From contig JANBVO010000003.1 of the NCBI GenBank assembly GCA_030052745.1, forward strand, positions 1,550,001-1,614,000: DNA of 64,000 nt, written 5' to 3'. Origin of the DNA: Pleurostoma richardsiae (lineage: Eukaryota; Ascomycota; Sordariomycetes; Calosphaeriales; Pleurostomataceae). The notes below the pieces were generated by a model. The model was given only the letters and a program-made list of their open reading frames with translations, was not told where the DNA came from and made no database searches. Below, piece by piece: positions 35,520 through 47,864 of this stretch (the stretch's first letter is position 1; each line of letters begins with the position of its first letter). A program made the position numbers and the translations under genes.

Positions 35520-36756
35520 ATGCCGACCCCACACCAGCTTCGAGCTCCCTCCTCGGCTTTAAGCCGCCTTTATAAACCCCACCACCATCCCACTAACACT
35601 ACTACCACTCCATCCCTCCCGCCTGGCATTTCGACTGCAACAACATCTTGCTCGCGACATTGCCCCTCCAGCTCTTCCAAGTCTCTGTCCTCGATCCCAA
35701 ATCAACCCTCCAGTAACTTCACCAAGGCTTTCAGCACACAAACCGCCAAGATGTCGACCATGCCAGCTACCCACGGCCACAACGAGGCTTGCTGCAACAT
35801 CCCCCCGGTCGTTTCCTCCGGTTACAAGCCGCTGGGCACCTACGAGACGATCGATGGGAAGAAGACGTACGTCAGTGGTCCCACAGATGCCGACAAGGGC
35901 ATCCTCATGATCATGGACATCTTTGTGAGCTTGCCGAACTCCAGACACCCGAGACGAGACTTGTCCTGTTAACGCACAAGAAAGGGCTTCTTCGATCAGA
36001 CCGTCCAGGGCGCCGACATCCTCGCCAACAGCGACGACCACCAGAAGTACCTTACCATCATGCCCGATGCCTTCGACGGCGAACCCCTGCCCATTGAGTG
36101 GTACGTGCGATGTTCCTGCCCTGGACGCTGTTGCCCGTGCTAAGCTCTGTCCGACCAGGTACCCTCCCAATACCCCCGAGAAGCAGGAGAAGGTCGGAGC
36201 CTTCTTCCAGAAGAACAGCCCGCCTAGCTTCGCGGCTAAGGTGCCTGGCATCATTAAGGCGGCTCAGGAGAAGTACCCCAGCGTCAGGTCGTGGGGCATC
36301 ATTGGCGTAAGTGGCGGGATCCATCCGACATATAATTTAATCACCTAGGATCTAACATACCCGTCAGTACTGCTGGGGTGGAAAGGTTGTTTCCCTCGTG
36401 ACCAGCAGCCCCGGCAATGTCTTTAAGATTGGTGCGGAGTGCCACCCTGCTATGGTTGATCCGAAGGAGGCAGAGGGGTAAGAGCTCAGGGTATCTCCAT
36501 TGTCAGTACCTGCCTGCTGACCACTACATACAGCATCAAGGTTCCCCTCATCCTGCTCGCCTCGAAGGAAGAGCCCGCCGACACTGTCAAGAAGTTTGAG
36601 GAGACCCTTAAGGTACCAAAGCACGTCGAGACTTTCAAGGATCAGATCCACGGCTGGATGGCGGCACGCTCTGACCTGAAGGACCCGCGGGTCAAGGAGG
36701 AGTATACCAGGGGCTACAAGACTGTTTTGGACTTCTTTGCCAAGAACTGGTCCTAA
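35520..36756 (+). CDS. Dienelactone hydrolase family protein, possible dual start (mitochondrial/cytosolic)
   Basis: Alpha/beta-hydrolase of the dienelactone hydrolase family, which opens lactones such as dienelactone in aromatic breakdown. Five exons: 35520 (or 35751)-35924, 35985-36100, 36159-36306, 36368-36477 and 36534-36756, all GT...AG and phase-consistent. From the ATG at 35751 (aagATGt) the protein is 256 residues, the usual family length, beginning MSTMPATHGH. The nucleophile elbow is GYCWGG (Cys), and the catalytic His is in IHGWMAAR. An in-frame ATG at 35520 adds 77 residues rich in Ser, Pro, Arg and His with no acidic residue, ending TKAFSTQTAK, which looks like a mitochondrial presequence. 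Which start is used is undetermined. The fungal substrate of this branch is not known. Confidence 0.9.
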
Positions 36757-37240
36757 GTGGCTGGTGATTTAGCGGTCGAAGGAGTACCTGGGGCCTCAAG
36801 GTCTCGGTATACGATGGACGTGAACATATATTTCACGAATATAGCTCTATAATGACACCAAAACTTGGTATGTATCCTGGTGCTGATGAGCTCAAACGAG
36901 TACCGGGTTTTCCAGTGAAGTGACGATACAAGTCATGAAAGAGCGAGATTGGTTCAGCAAGAAAAGCAGTCTCTTCCCACATAGAATCTATGAATGATTA
37001 TGCTCTTCAGCACACCTCTCTCACCCCACTTCGACCTCAACTTTGCATGCATTCGACAAAGCAGCTGACGGACGTGTCCTATGTTGACAAAGACCCCCAA
37101 TTGTCACTATTCTAGCTGCAATCGCCGAGCACTCAGCTGAGGCCGTAAGCCGGACCACTTCCACGCCCGGAGTCGGCGAGTCCAGCCTCTGGACTCAACG
37201 CCTCACCGCACCCTCCGCCCCTGAGATTTGAGGCCATGCC
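36757..37240. other. Intergenic region
   Basis: About 480 bp between the hydrolase stop and the first possible ATG of the zinc-finger gene. No features were recognised. Confidence 0.4.
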
Positions 37241-38557
37241 ATGATATCGCGTCACGCTACTGGCCTCAGATCATCGCCCAGGGGATCGCCAGCGCAGCGG
37301 GCCTTGAATCCGATACCATACTGCAGCATTAGCGGCAGCCAAAGGCACTGCCATTGGTCAAACTCCGTGAGGCTTGCATATCGGCATGATTTCTCCCCGA
37401 GGGAAAACGGGATGCGGGACTCAGAGCCTCGTTGAGGCTGGCCCTCAGCGAGCTCTGGCGCTGACTATTTAGGATCAGCCGTCCTCATCGTCTTCTGATT
37501 CAGCTCCTCCATCTCGCCACTCAGAGCCTCAGAGCCCTCGTGCTTCCGCGCGAGCACGGACTGTGGAGGGAAACTCTGTGCATAGAAGGGGGACTTGTGT
37601 AAGTAAATATTCACTCAAAGTTCCCCGTTACCTGCCCAAAGGTGAAGACTTACTGAGACTGGATGTCCAGGTCTTCCATACTCCTCACATCGATAGAGAA
37701 ACTCCAAGGGGGAGGACTCACCTTGTCCTCCCTCGCCCCCTATTTCGTGGTCATGGCTCAGTGATCAAGTTGAAGATGGCTTAGGAGACTTCCAGCTGTT
37801 TGCCGGCATCGGTCTCTATGGAGGGCACATAGATTACCTCGTTGCTGGCGACTCTGGCTGCCCTGAGCCGTCAAACTTAGACCGCTGCGGAGGAGAGGAA
37901 GACTTTGGAGGGTTCGAAGAGACAGCAGCCGCTGGCGCTGCTGGGGGAAGCAATGCCCAGTCCAGTTCAACACTCGACTCGGCATGGGATTCCAGTGATT
38001 GGGGACTCCCGAAGTTCCCCATATCGGAATACCTGGCTGGGAGGATCCAAATGCCGCGCAGTACAGCCTTGATATCGCATGCAGAATCCGCCATTGGCGA
38101 GCTCCGGGGGGCAGGCCTCCCGCGCTCTAGTATCGCTCCCTTCGATAATGCCACGAACAATACGGTCGTTCAGGGTTCAGTTCAACCCGCCGACAGTCCG
38201 CCTTGCGCGGGCGTCTCCGCCTCGAGTCCCCCGCGGAGGCGACGCGGCATTAGCGCCTGCTCCAAGAATGTTCGTTGCATTGAGCCTGGGTGCATAGCGA
38301 GCTTCCTGTCGAAGAAGGACCTGTCCAGACATGTGACGACGGTTCATGAGGGACAGTGTGTTCGATGCCCGCACTGCGACAAGCCCCTCAAGAGGCGCGA
38401 AGACAACTTAAAACGGCATATCAAGAAGTCCTGCAAGGCTCTGCGCCATTCCACTGGGAATATGTCAGGCTGTTTGAACAAAACAAACCGTCAATACGTT
38501 AACTGTCCCTGGTCGATCTCCGCAGATCGTCCACTGCCCTGCATCCGGCGTGTATAA
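37241..38557 (+). CDS. C2H2 zinc-finger protein (probable transcription factor)
   Basis: The firm part is the C-terminal open frame, with an ATG at 38051, encoding two adjacent fingers. The first is CIEPGC...H-x4-H (C-x4-C-x12-H-x4-H). The second, CPHC...H-x4-C, ends in Cys in place of the second His. Both are followed by a basic stretch. The same frame is open back to 37697 with protein-like Gly/Ser/Asp/Glu-rich sequence and no ATG, so upstream exons are expected. A phase-consistent model uses exons 37241-37366, 37473-37598 and 37697-38557 (370 residues). Intron 1 ends with a good CTGAC branch site and TTTAG. Intron 2 begins GTAAGT. The first exon is the least certain. The likely role is nuclear DNA binding. 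It converges on MTC5 with 355 bp between stops. Confidence 0.6.
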
Positions 38558-38912
38558 CCCGATGTGACACTTGACCGTCATGGTCTTCTCGATGGAAGGG
38601 AAATATGCTGACTCTTTGCGGCAACTTCCATCTCGAGCATACGCTCTTTTACCGTTGCCTCTCAGGGCTGACTGGTTCACTGCGTTTTGCCATGGTCATC
38701 CTTTACGTGTGGCGTTTTACACTTTCATAGGCATTCAGTGAGAAGGAAGACATGCATGTACAACGTACTTGGGGTGCGCTAAACTACCTCGGTACAAGAG
38801 ATGATGACAGTCCACTGCCCTCTCTACTGTTGGGTATATATCATATAATATATTCCTACACTACAGCATGCACGCGCGTCCAGTGCAACAAGATACCTTG
38901 AACAGATGGACC
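38558..38912. other. Convergent 3' intergenic region
   Basis: 355 bp between the zinc-finger gene and MTC5 stops. It contains an AT-rich tatatatcatataatatattc stretch around 38834-38858, suitable for polyadenylation. Nothing else was seen. Confidence 0.45.
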
Positions 38913-41900
38913 TTACGTCCCGCTCTTCCTCCCCGCGCCCGGACCCGGCTTCCGCCCCGCCGCCACCGGCCTGCCGCCCTCAGCGAGCGACTTCTTGAGC
39001 CTATTCCCGAGGCTCAGCCGCGCGGCCGAGACGGCGCCCGGTCCCAGCGGCGACGGCTTTCCCTGAACAGCGGAGGCCGACCCGGCCGGCACCGGCACGA
39101 CGCTCTCCCAGTCCTCCTTGTCGAGGTGCTCGACGTCGTCGGCGCCGCCGTACGTGCTGACGCTGCTCCTGCTCCCCGGCGTGCCGTCCTCCTCTTGGCC
39201 GTCGCCGTCCTCGTCGCCAGGGTTCTTCAGGTGCAGGCCGGCCGGGATCGACCGCGTCCTCAGCCGCCCAGCTAACCCTGCCACCCTGCCCAGCCCGTTG
39301 CTCGTCTTGCCGTGCAGGCTGGCCGTCTCGGGTGAGCGCTTAGCGTGCTGATGCTGCTGCTGCTGCTCACGGGCCAGGACCGCCTTCATGGCGACCCAGC
39401 TCTCGACCTGGCCGTGGTCGGCCTCGTGCACGCAGTCGCACTCGTCGCCGGCGGGGCACTCGGTCTCGCCGGCCGAGTGCCACTCCGTCAGGCAGTATTC
39501 GTGGATCGCGCACCCGCAGTTGAGGCAGGGTGGATACAGGGCGTCGATCGGTTCGTTGCAGTAGACGCACCAGAGTTGGGTCTGCGTCCGCTTGCACCTC
39601 TCGCACGTCCCCACGGCGCCGCCGATGATGGACAGGCCGGACTGCGCATACTGCACTGGGTTCAGCTGCGTCTCGTGGACGCGGCAGATGCCGGTCACGT
39701 CGAGGCCACGGCCGGACGCAAGTAGACTCTGTAGCTGTTCCCGCTTGCCGCCGAGGAGGATGGTAGGGGAAGTAGTGCCCGTGGCGCTGTGGTTGTTTTC
39801 GGCAATGCTATGCGTCTCGTGATAACTGCTGTCGACAGCATGGACGACGCCGTAGCTCGTTGATCCAGACAAAGTGTCCTCCTTTAGGACATTGAACTTC
39901 ATGATCTCGAGACGAGCAAGTGGCTGACCCCACATCTGCAGCATCTCGGCATATGCATAGCGGTAGCTTGCATATATGGCGTTGCGGCTGGGCTCGAGCA
40001 AGGGCGTGGCGAGCCAGCCATCATCATCGAACAGTAGTTCGTTTTCTACGGTGACAGAGACGCTGACAGGAACCAAAGAGACTAGCTCGTCCCGTCGGTA
40101 CTCGTCGTCCGACATGGATGTTCGAGCTGTTCCTGTTGGCTCCGCCGGTGCCCCCCCAAAAACCGTAGAGCCGCCCCATGTTATGTTGCTCGTGGCAAAA
40201 TTGCTCAGGATAGTCTCCGCCGGACTGGGCCGCTTGCGGCTTGGTGGCGAAGAGGAGGTAGCAGTGCCGAAGCCTGTTAGTGTCCGTGGGAGGCCAGACG
40301 CGAAAGAGGGGGTGATGGCAGAGTTCGAACGACGGAATGATCGGTTGTCAGGGGAAGTAGAAAGACTCGAGGTCTGTTCCACATCACCCAAGTGGTCTCT
40401 TAGGAAGCGATGAGGTGGCGTCTCGCCAGTAGAGTATGACTGAGAGCCCGGCTCCCCGCCCCAAACCATATCTTCCGAGCCATGTGAGTCCGAGAAAAGG
40501 ACTGGGGTGTGAGCTGTCCTTGGCGTAGTTATTGCCGAACTTGCCTGGCTTCTGCTGTGAATATTCCACAGCGTTGTATCGGTTGGAAAGTACTCGAGGG
40601 AAAACGACGGCGCCTTCATCGGCAAAGGTGTTTCCGGTAGAGTCAAATGCGACTCGGCATATGCGACGCTATCTTCAGTGGAAGACTCGCCAAAGATGCA
40701 CGACAGCATCGCCAGCATCTGAACATCTGCGAGACGCTCAAAGTAGTCGAAGAGGTCGTCTACAAAATCTCGAGCAAGAGGATGATATCCCCACTTAACT
40801 CTCCCCTTGAGCAACTCTGTCTCACCCTTGTTCGTGACGTCTTCTCGATGCCTCGAAACTGCGCTCCTGGCAATTACGAGTATAGATTTCGTCCTCTGAC
40901 GGAGCTCGTGGAGCTCAAGGGGGATATCAGAACGCAGCAAAAGGGCTGAGTACCTCCATATATCGACGAGGTCAGAATATCCGTATCTCTCTGCGACTTT
41001 TGCGTTATGCTCGCAGACATCCGCACCATCGCCGAAGATCGCATATTCATTTGCAAACTGTTGCTTGGACGGCAATTCGTCGCGCACGTCATGTATCGAC
41101 ATGATACTCTTCGCCTTACCCGGCCGACGTCGGCTAGTTCCAGTGCCTGTTCCCGTGCCCGCCCCAGTGCCACCGCCACTAGAGCGCAGGGAGTCGTGCG
41201 CACTCCACGTTTTCCGGAATCGCCTTGCGGGCTGATACCAGAGGCTGACCTTGTTCATAGACGCTAGCTCTGAATCGGTAGAGGAAGACGAAGAGCTATC
41301 AGAGTCTGCTGAATCACCGTCCTGATCGTCCGTCATAGAGGCATCATCGTTAAAGTACCGTTGCCTCGCAGGGGGAGAATCGTGAGTGAGACGACCAAAC
41401 CCAGCGAAGTTCGGCTCCCCCTTGGGACGCTCACGGAAGATGTCGTTTTGAGTGAACTGTGCGGCAGTCCTCGCCTTCTCTTCTTTCGTCGGAAAGAAGC
41501 AGACCAGTCTCCCGTCATTCGAGAACCGTGCCCCGCATGTGCGATACAGAGGAGGTATTGTAGGACGATGAGGGGGGGCAAGGGTGTTGTTGATATCGGC
41601 ACTGCCTGTAAGCTCCTGGGACATGGTGGCGGAAGCCCCCGCAGGAATTTCGTTGTCTTCATCTTCACTTGAACTCTCATCCGCGAGTCCCTCAATATCA
41701 TCATCAAGATCTCGTACATTCTTGAAGAAAGTGGTGCTGGTTTCTAGGTCGGCCTCTCCGAGAAGGTACGAGAAGGCGGCGTCCAGGCAGTTCTTCTTCC
41801 TCCTAAGAAATTGATTTCCAATGTGATGCACCTCTTGTTCTAGCCGCTTGTGCGTCTCGTCCGACATGAATGCATTCTTCTCGATGATGAACTTCGGCGC

Positions 41901-43628
41901 CTTTGACTTGGGATAAGCATGGGGTACATCGACCTTGACCTTGACGAAGATGGGGTCTCCATCTACACCCCAAGGGCCCTTCAATGATGCATTCAGGATC
42001 AAACCATCCATGTCAATATCGTCCCACTTGACATTTGGCAGTTGGCTACTGATGCGGACGAACTCTTCCTGGAATGTTTCCGGCTCACCCCAGTCGTCTT
42101 GAGGGTAGCCTGGACCAAATATGGAAGCCCCTTTCTCGTCTCTGCGGTGCGAATGTTCGGAGGTCGATTTTCGCTTGGTCATCGTGATGCCCTTCATCCA
42201 GTTCATCTGAGCTTGGCTCTGGTCAACATCCCGGGTTGAAGCGACCTTGGCCTTCATAGAAGAGCCTCTCCATGTCGAGCCAGCGTAATAATGCGGAGTC
42301 TTCATACTGAGCGTTAAAGCACTCTGTCTGTAGTGTGCTCCCCCGCTACCGGGGCGCGGGTCACTCATGGTGGCACCTCTCCTGTCTCGATGACCGCCAT
42401 CATCCACTGTCCGAAAAGTCTTGTAGGTTGCTCCTTTCCTCGTGATTATGATGTTCTTGTTTGCTGGTTCACCTTTCACGTAGCCGACGGACTTGAGCAC
42501 CTCCGGCTCTGTCCTGGACAGGCGCAGCTCGTTGTCTTCGCCCCATGAGACCAGCTGAAATTCACGGTTGTCGATGCCATCGTCGCCGATTGTACCGCGC
42601 GTCCTCCATAGGAACTCCTTCACCTTATGGTTACCGTGTCCTGGAAAGACCGCTACGGGATCGACTTTGCCATCGACCGGCACGCCAGGGTGGGGTCTCC
42701 GATCAAACAGGTAGAGTTTCCCCGGCTCAGTTTGCGGCATGGCCAAGAGGCCGCGGCCAAAAGGCGTGTGCCGAGCTCGCCAAACCGGAAAGTCAGTCCT
42801 AATGACCCGCTCCGGGATATCGTCCTCGTTCCGGTAATCCCAGAATTTGATACTTTTATCGAGAGAGCAGGTTACAATTGCGGTGGACCTTGTACGGTTC
42901 CAGTCGATGCCGTAGATCTTAGAAGTGTGCGCACTGATGGACTTCAACGGCTCGCATGCTTTCCGGTCGTCCCATATATGAAGCCATCGATCATGGGAAG
43001 ATGCGAGGAGGTGCGGATCCTGGCGATTGTACCTGATCTGCGTGGCCCCGGCAAACCAGTCGCAGAAGGTGAGTGCAGGGCGCCTAGGTCTCCGCAAGTC
43101 CCATGCGTGAACATATCCATCGACAGCACAGGTTGCTAGGAAGTCTGGATGATGTGCCGAGAAGTTGATGTCGGTAATCGCCCTGCTGTGGCCTTGCAGG
43201 GAGTGTTCAATGGCACCAGACGTCGAGTCATCTCTAAGATTTAGGTTCCAGATGAGACACCGGTGATTTGCAGTGGAGGCAACCCAGTAGTCGCGGGCTG
43301 CGAAGGGGGACCACTGGACATCGACGACGAGCCACGGAAGTCCATGACTGCTCAGCCTGCGTGGAGGGCTGTATGGCGAGTCAAGATCGATGATGGCCAG
43401 ACCTTCGGGGCTGTTTCTCTTGTCAGATATCAAGTCATTGTGCTGAGAAAGGCATTCTGGTGCGGCTCACGAAGCGAGTGCCACATCTCGCCCTGACGGC
43501 GATATGGTAGCGGATCCAACCAAGCCATCGACATGTATTGTGCCGTCAGCGTCAAAGCTGTCGAAGGCCGACTTCAAGGTCTTCGTTCTCTTTGCATGGT
43601 CCTTGAGCTGGTCAAAAGCCGCCGGCAT
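38913..43628 (-). CDS. MTC5: SEA/GATOR complex subunit Mtc5 (WDR59 homologue)
   Basis: Subunit of the vacuole-associated SEA complex (SEACAT/GATOR2 side), which regulates TORC1 in response to amino acids. Two exons, 43628-43471 and 43416-38913, are separated by a 54-nt GTGAGC...GAG intron and give 1553 residues. The first exon supplies MPAAFDQLKDHAKRTK and ends at DVALAS, and the join gives SNSPEGLAIIDLDSPYSPPR. Domains in order: a WD40 propeller (about 60-400, for example HTSKIYGIDWNRT and SLDKSIKFWDYR), an RWD domain (about 495-600, QEEFVRISSQLPNVKWDD), a long Ser/Thr-rich middle, and a C-terminal RING-like zinc module (about 1324-1382, CERCKRTQ...CVYC...CLNCGCAIHEYCL). This WD40-RWD-RING order is diagnostic of WDR59/Mtc5. 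Longer than yeast Mtc5, as usual in filamentous fungi. Confidence 0.94.
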
Positions 43629-44473
43629 GGTGACAGAGCACTGTGAGACTAGCAGGATCCCTGGTTGATGAGATGGTCATCATCATCTGGAGTCGCCGCT
43701 GACCTAAACCATCTCAAGGCATATGTCATGAGATTTCCTTGTCAAACACGGAGTCGACCATATGCGAAGTCAAGCAGATCCCATGAGAGACTGATAGCCT
43801 AGAGGTGGCATGCGGTGTTCAGGGATGTACGGAATAGATCCGTGTATTGAGGCTCAAAATGCAATGGGCGATACGACCATGTGGTGTTCCTGCAGTCAGT
43901 CAAGTCTAATGCGGGCTGGGGAGGCGCGACAGAAGTGCCAAGCAATTTACTTATGTACTTCACCTCACAGTTCTTGGTGGAGATGTACAAGTGAAGATAC
44001 TTGAGGGGGAAATATGGTCCGTGCATCGCAGCTGGAGGCGGAATTTGCCGGCCCGCCCTTTCTCTTATCAGGTGGAGCCATATCACCTAATCGGCGCGAC
44101 CCCACAGCCCACCTTCCAGTTGAGGCCTGCTTGACCATCATCGTCGCGCCGCTTGGGCATTTTCCCAAGAGACCTATCCGAACTGACTGGACAAGAAACA
44201 GACTCACACTCTCGCCCCCTCACGGCATCATATCGACTACTTGTGTAGCGGGGTTGTCCCCTGTGTTGGAGTTTGTTGGAATCTGTCTAGCGGCTGTCTC
44301 CCGGCGTGCACCTTGCGTCGAATACCGACCGCAGCCTGACCCAGCACCGTGACCTTTTATCGATCCGCCCGAAGCTTGGCACCAGAGGAAGAGTACATCG
44401 CCTGCTCTTTCACCACCAGGAACACCTCTCGTCGTACTGTTCTACCCATCTGTGTCGGTTACTACTCCTCACC
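43629..44473. other. Divergent promoter region MTC5 / UBC13
   Basis: 845 bp between the two start codons, transcribed away from each other, so both promoters lie here. A C/T-rich stretch precedes UBC13 (about 44395-44470). No discrete regulatory site was recognised. Confidence 0.45.
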
Positions 44474-45122
44474 ATGGCTTTGCCGAAGAGGATCGTGAAG
44501 GAGACAGAGCGTCTAATGGCTGAGCCGTATGAATATCATGTCCTGCCGATACTGGGTATGTGCTGATCTTGGAGTTCTCTTAGTGTCCCTGGAATCAGCG
44601 CCGTCCCCCATGAAGACAACCTCAGATACTTCGATGTCGAGATCCATGGTCCTTCCTCGTCCCCATACGAAGGTAGGCACCACACCCACTCCGCCGTCTG
44701 GCACAATCATGCCTATTCGGACGACGCTGAAATACAGGATGTTAGGCGGAGTCTTCAAGCTTGAGCTCTTCCTGCCCGATGACTACCCGATGACACCTCC
44801 CAAGATCCGATTCCTCACCAAGATCTTCCACCCCAACGTCGACAAGCTAGGCCGCATCTGCCTTGACGTTCTGAAAAGTAGGTACTGTCCTGCTCCAGGG
44901 CTGTGCATTGCTACAAAGCTGACACGAGCCGCTTAAACAGACAACTGGTCGCCAGCCCTCCAGATCCGGACTATTCTGCTTTCTATCCAGGCACTGCTGG
45001 GAGCTCCTAACCCCGACGACCCGCTCGCTGCCGATGTAGCAAAATCGTGGAAGGAGGACGAGAAGGCCGCAATCGCTACGGCGCGAGAATGGACACAGAA
45101 ATATGCTGTCCCTAAGAACTGA
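44474..45122 (+). CDS. UBC13: Ubiquitin-conjugating enzyme E2 (Ubc13)
   Basis: E2 that, with the variant Mms2, builds Lys63-linked ubiquitin chains in post-replication DNA repair. Four exons (44474-44526, 44584-44672, 44746-44877, 44941-45122) give 151 residues, the normal Ubc13 length. The E2 signature [15 protein letters not shown] carries the HPN motif (76-78) and the active-site cysteine at residue 86. Ubc13-typical stretches include [14 protein letters not shown] at the start and [27 protein letters not shown] after the active site. All introns are 57-73 nt GT...AG with agreeing phases. Context accATGg supports the start. Cytosolic and nuclear in the family. Confidence 0.97.
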
Positions 45123-47864
45123 GCTGGCTCTTCTTTTTGCCCGGATTGACGTGCGGTACATACGCTTGGTCAGATTCACACGCGGTTTCATTCGGCGTCG
45201 GTTGTCGCTCTAAGATACGGTTGTGTTCTCTTACCGATAGACCGAGGCTACGCAGAGGCTCGCAAGTCGTGCAGAGCTTGCATGGGGAGCGGGCAGGATT
45301 CGGGACTTGGGTGACTTGAGGGAGTCGATTCGAATCGGAGATAATGATGCAATGAGATCTACAAATCGCTACATGCCATAGAGGACAACCCCGTCGCTGT
45401 GACTGTTCTTGGTATTGCCGTGTCCCTAAGAGGATAATTTACGGGTCCTGCGAGTTCTCCCATGCCCAATGTTTGGATCCCAGTCGGGAGTTGGTGGCGG
45501 ATATATCTAAAAATGAAGGACGTTGCATCAATCTCAAGCTCTACATCTGCACACCCCAAAGGACAGTAAAGAGGCCCGTGGATCTTCACCTTTTCCGTCC
45601 TGGGCTACAGCCGTCTAACACCTCTGCGCTTTCTGGGTTGAATTGCCGTGTCCATCTCGACAGCCGAGACAGCTCAATATTAGACAGGGACGTAAGGCAT
45701 ATATGTGTTGCATCTCTAAACGAATAGTTCACGCATCACGGAGTCGCCCCTGTGAGACAGCTCTGGGTCCATCTGCGGAACTGGCGTGCGCTAAAGAGTG
45801 CGCCGGCAGCCAAGGCACCCGGAGACAGGAAGATGCCTGTAGAGTCTGCGACTTGGTATTCTGCACCGGCCCTTTCTGGAAGAATTCCGTGTGGCGCGTC
45901 GCATATCGGTGGCGTCCAGGGATCGCGCATTGTATTCTTTTCTATAAGAGGCGGGCGTGGCATGGGTTTCTCTGACAGTTATCGCAACAGGTCTCGACTC
46001 GCTTTGATATCCCACTTTCCCTTAGGAGGCGGAGTGTTCCGTGTAAGAGTCCCTCTGGCCACATTCTCTTGTGAGACCGACAATAAGACAGGGTTTTCTT
46101 CGGATATATCAGAAAGCGCGTCTTGGTAATACTGCGCTCTCTCCCGTCATGTCGCACTTGTGCCCAACTGTACTTTGTGGATTACTGTACAGGGCAGGTA
46201 TCCCTGCCACCGACTTATCCGTGCCGGGCCGCTTGATTGTTCTCCGTTTCCATGCCCTGAACCGCTCCCGAGTTGCAGCTCTCCAATCATGCTGCAAAGA
46301 AGCAGCCTTCAGGGGCTGCCGGACACTGCTTCGGTGTGGAAGGTAAGACAAAACCCCAGATGGGCTAAGGTTAGGGGACTTCACACTAGATCTAGCTAGC
46401 CGTCCCTGACTAGACCCGGTTATCGAGTGTATTCTTCCTATCAGCAGCCGTTGGGATTTGCGCGGGGAAGGGGTGGGATGCGCAAAACGGAGGAGTCCCT
46501 GATTCCCTGAACCCGGTTTTCGTAAGCCACAACATGCAGCGGCCCCTTTCTTGGCCTACAGACGCGACTGGAGCGGTTCACGAAGTTCCATACACGCTGA
46601 ACAAGTTGCGCTGTCGTAGAAGAACCAACAGTGCTCTGAGACTAGAACACTCCATAGTATATCTGCAAAACTCCACTGTAGCGTGCAGGCGGAGCAGTTA
46701 AGAATGGGTCCTCGCTGGGTCGCCAAGTTGACAACGAAGAAAACGGGAATCCGCCGCGGCTCGGACGTTTGGCTGTTGGGCCGCCGTTGACTTGCCGGGT
46801 TCTGGGTTGTTCATCCTCCAAGTTCGTACGGCAGATGATACCGGAAACTTGCCTGGAGACCTCGATGATCAGGTTTAGAGACACCAATACCATCAGTATC
46901 ATGCTTGTGGATCAGGTTACAACCCCGAGCTTGACGTAGATGTAAGACATCAAGACATCAAGCGTCGCTGTCAGTCGGAGGCGGGCGACTAGTTCTCCGG
47001 AGCAGCTCGCCTAGCGTGCTCCGTAGTCACACGCTTGCTTGGCCGAGTCCACACAAGGCCTCCCATGTCCTCCCACCCAGGAGCATACAGGATGTGCTGT
47101 ACTGGGAATAGAGGCCGAGCCAAGGCCCGGAGTGGTGTGTGGGAGTGCGTGCCTGTGTGCCTGTGTAGCCGTCTCCGAGTCCCGCTTGCACTCTGCCGTG
47201 GTGACAATTTCCGCTTCTGGCAGCACCCTTCTTTTCTCCACCCAGTTTTTCCCATTGAGCCCCCTACTGCTGCTGCTGCTTGCTGCTCTTCGCATCGCAC
47301 CTCTCGCAAGCCATTGACTGCAGGATCCGCCATCTGCTGGTGCGAATCGTCCATGGCCACGCCTTATCGCGTTGGATATTCATAATCAAGACTCTTTTAA
47401 ACGAGTCCAGCCTCTCGTTTTCTCCTGCCAGGTGGTGCCAGTCCCCGCTTCCAGGTCGCAGCGTAGCACTCGCGATCAGATCTCGCGCCAAACGAACCCT
47501 TCTCGACTCCAGCCTCCCCCCTGTCCAGGGAAACACACGCAAGCCACCTTTCCCAAACCCATCTCTCGCTCAGACGTTTTTCCATCCATCTCTTCCTTGT
47601 TTGGCTGCTGCTACTGCTGCTGCTGCTCCATCAAGAAAGCTCCCGCAGCCTTTGAAACAGCCAGGCAAGAGCTTCCACAGCTGAGAGCGTGGCCTTGCTT
47701 ACGTCTCTTCCTTGTTGACAACAGTCACTCTCGGCCCAAACGGTCCAGACCATTGCGATCGCGCTTTGACGTCTTTCCGTAAGAGGTCAAGCAGTGTTTA
47801 TCTCGAAAAGCTCCGAAGCATAATATCAACCGTCTGTTGCGCATCCACGAGACGATACGACGCC
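45123..47864. other. Intergenic region, 2.7 kb
   Basis: No frame with a recognisable domain. Frames at 45643-46129 (+) and 46109-46384 (-) are short and conflicting. The last about 600 bp (47250-47864) is C/T-rich with CTG/CTT triplet runs (about 47267-47288 and 47608-47632) and probably forms the promoter and leader of the following gene. Confidence 0.4.
47480..47700 (+). promoter_or_regulatory. Pyrimidine-rich promoter/leader of the 47865 gene
   Basis: Strongly C/T-rich on the plus strand, with interspersed gctgctgctg runs, directly ahead of the gene starting at 47865. This fits a fungal promoter or long 5' leader. The coding frame has no earlier ATG here. Confidence 0.3.

Noticed and set aside
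45324-45336. cgattcgaatcgg resembling a tRNA T-arm
   Set aside because: It is a short palindrome; no acceptor, anticodon or D arm pairs around it.
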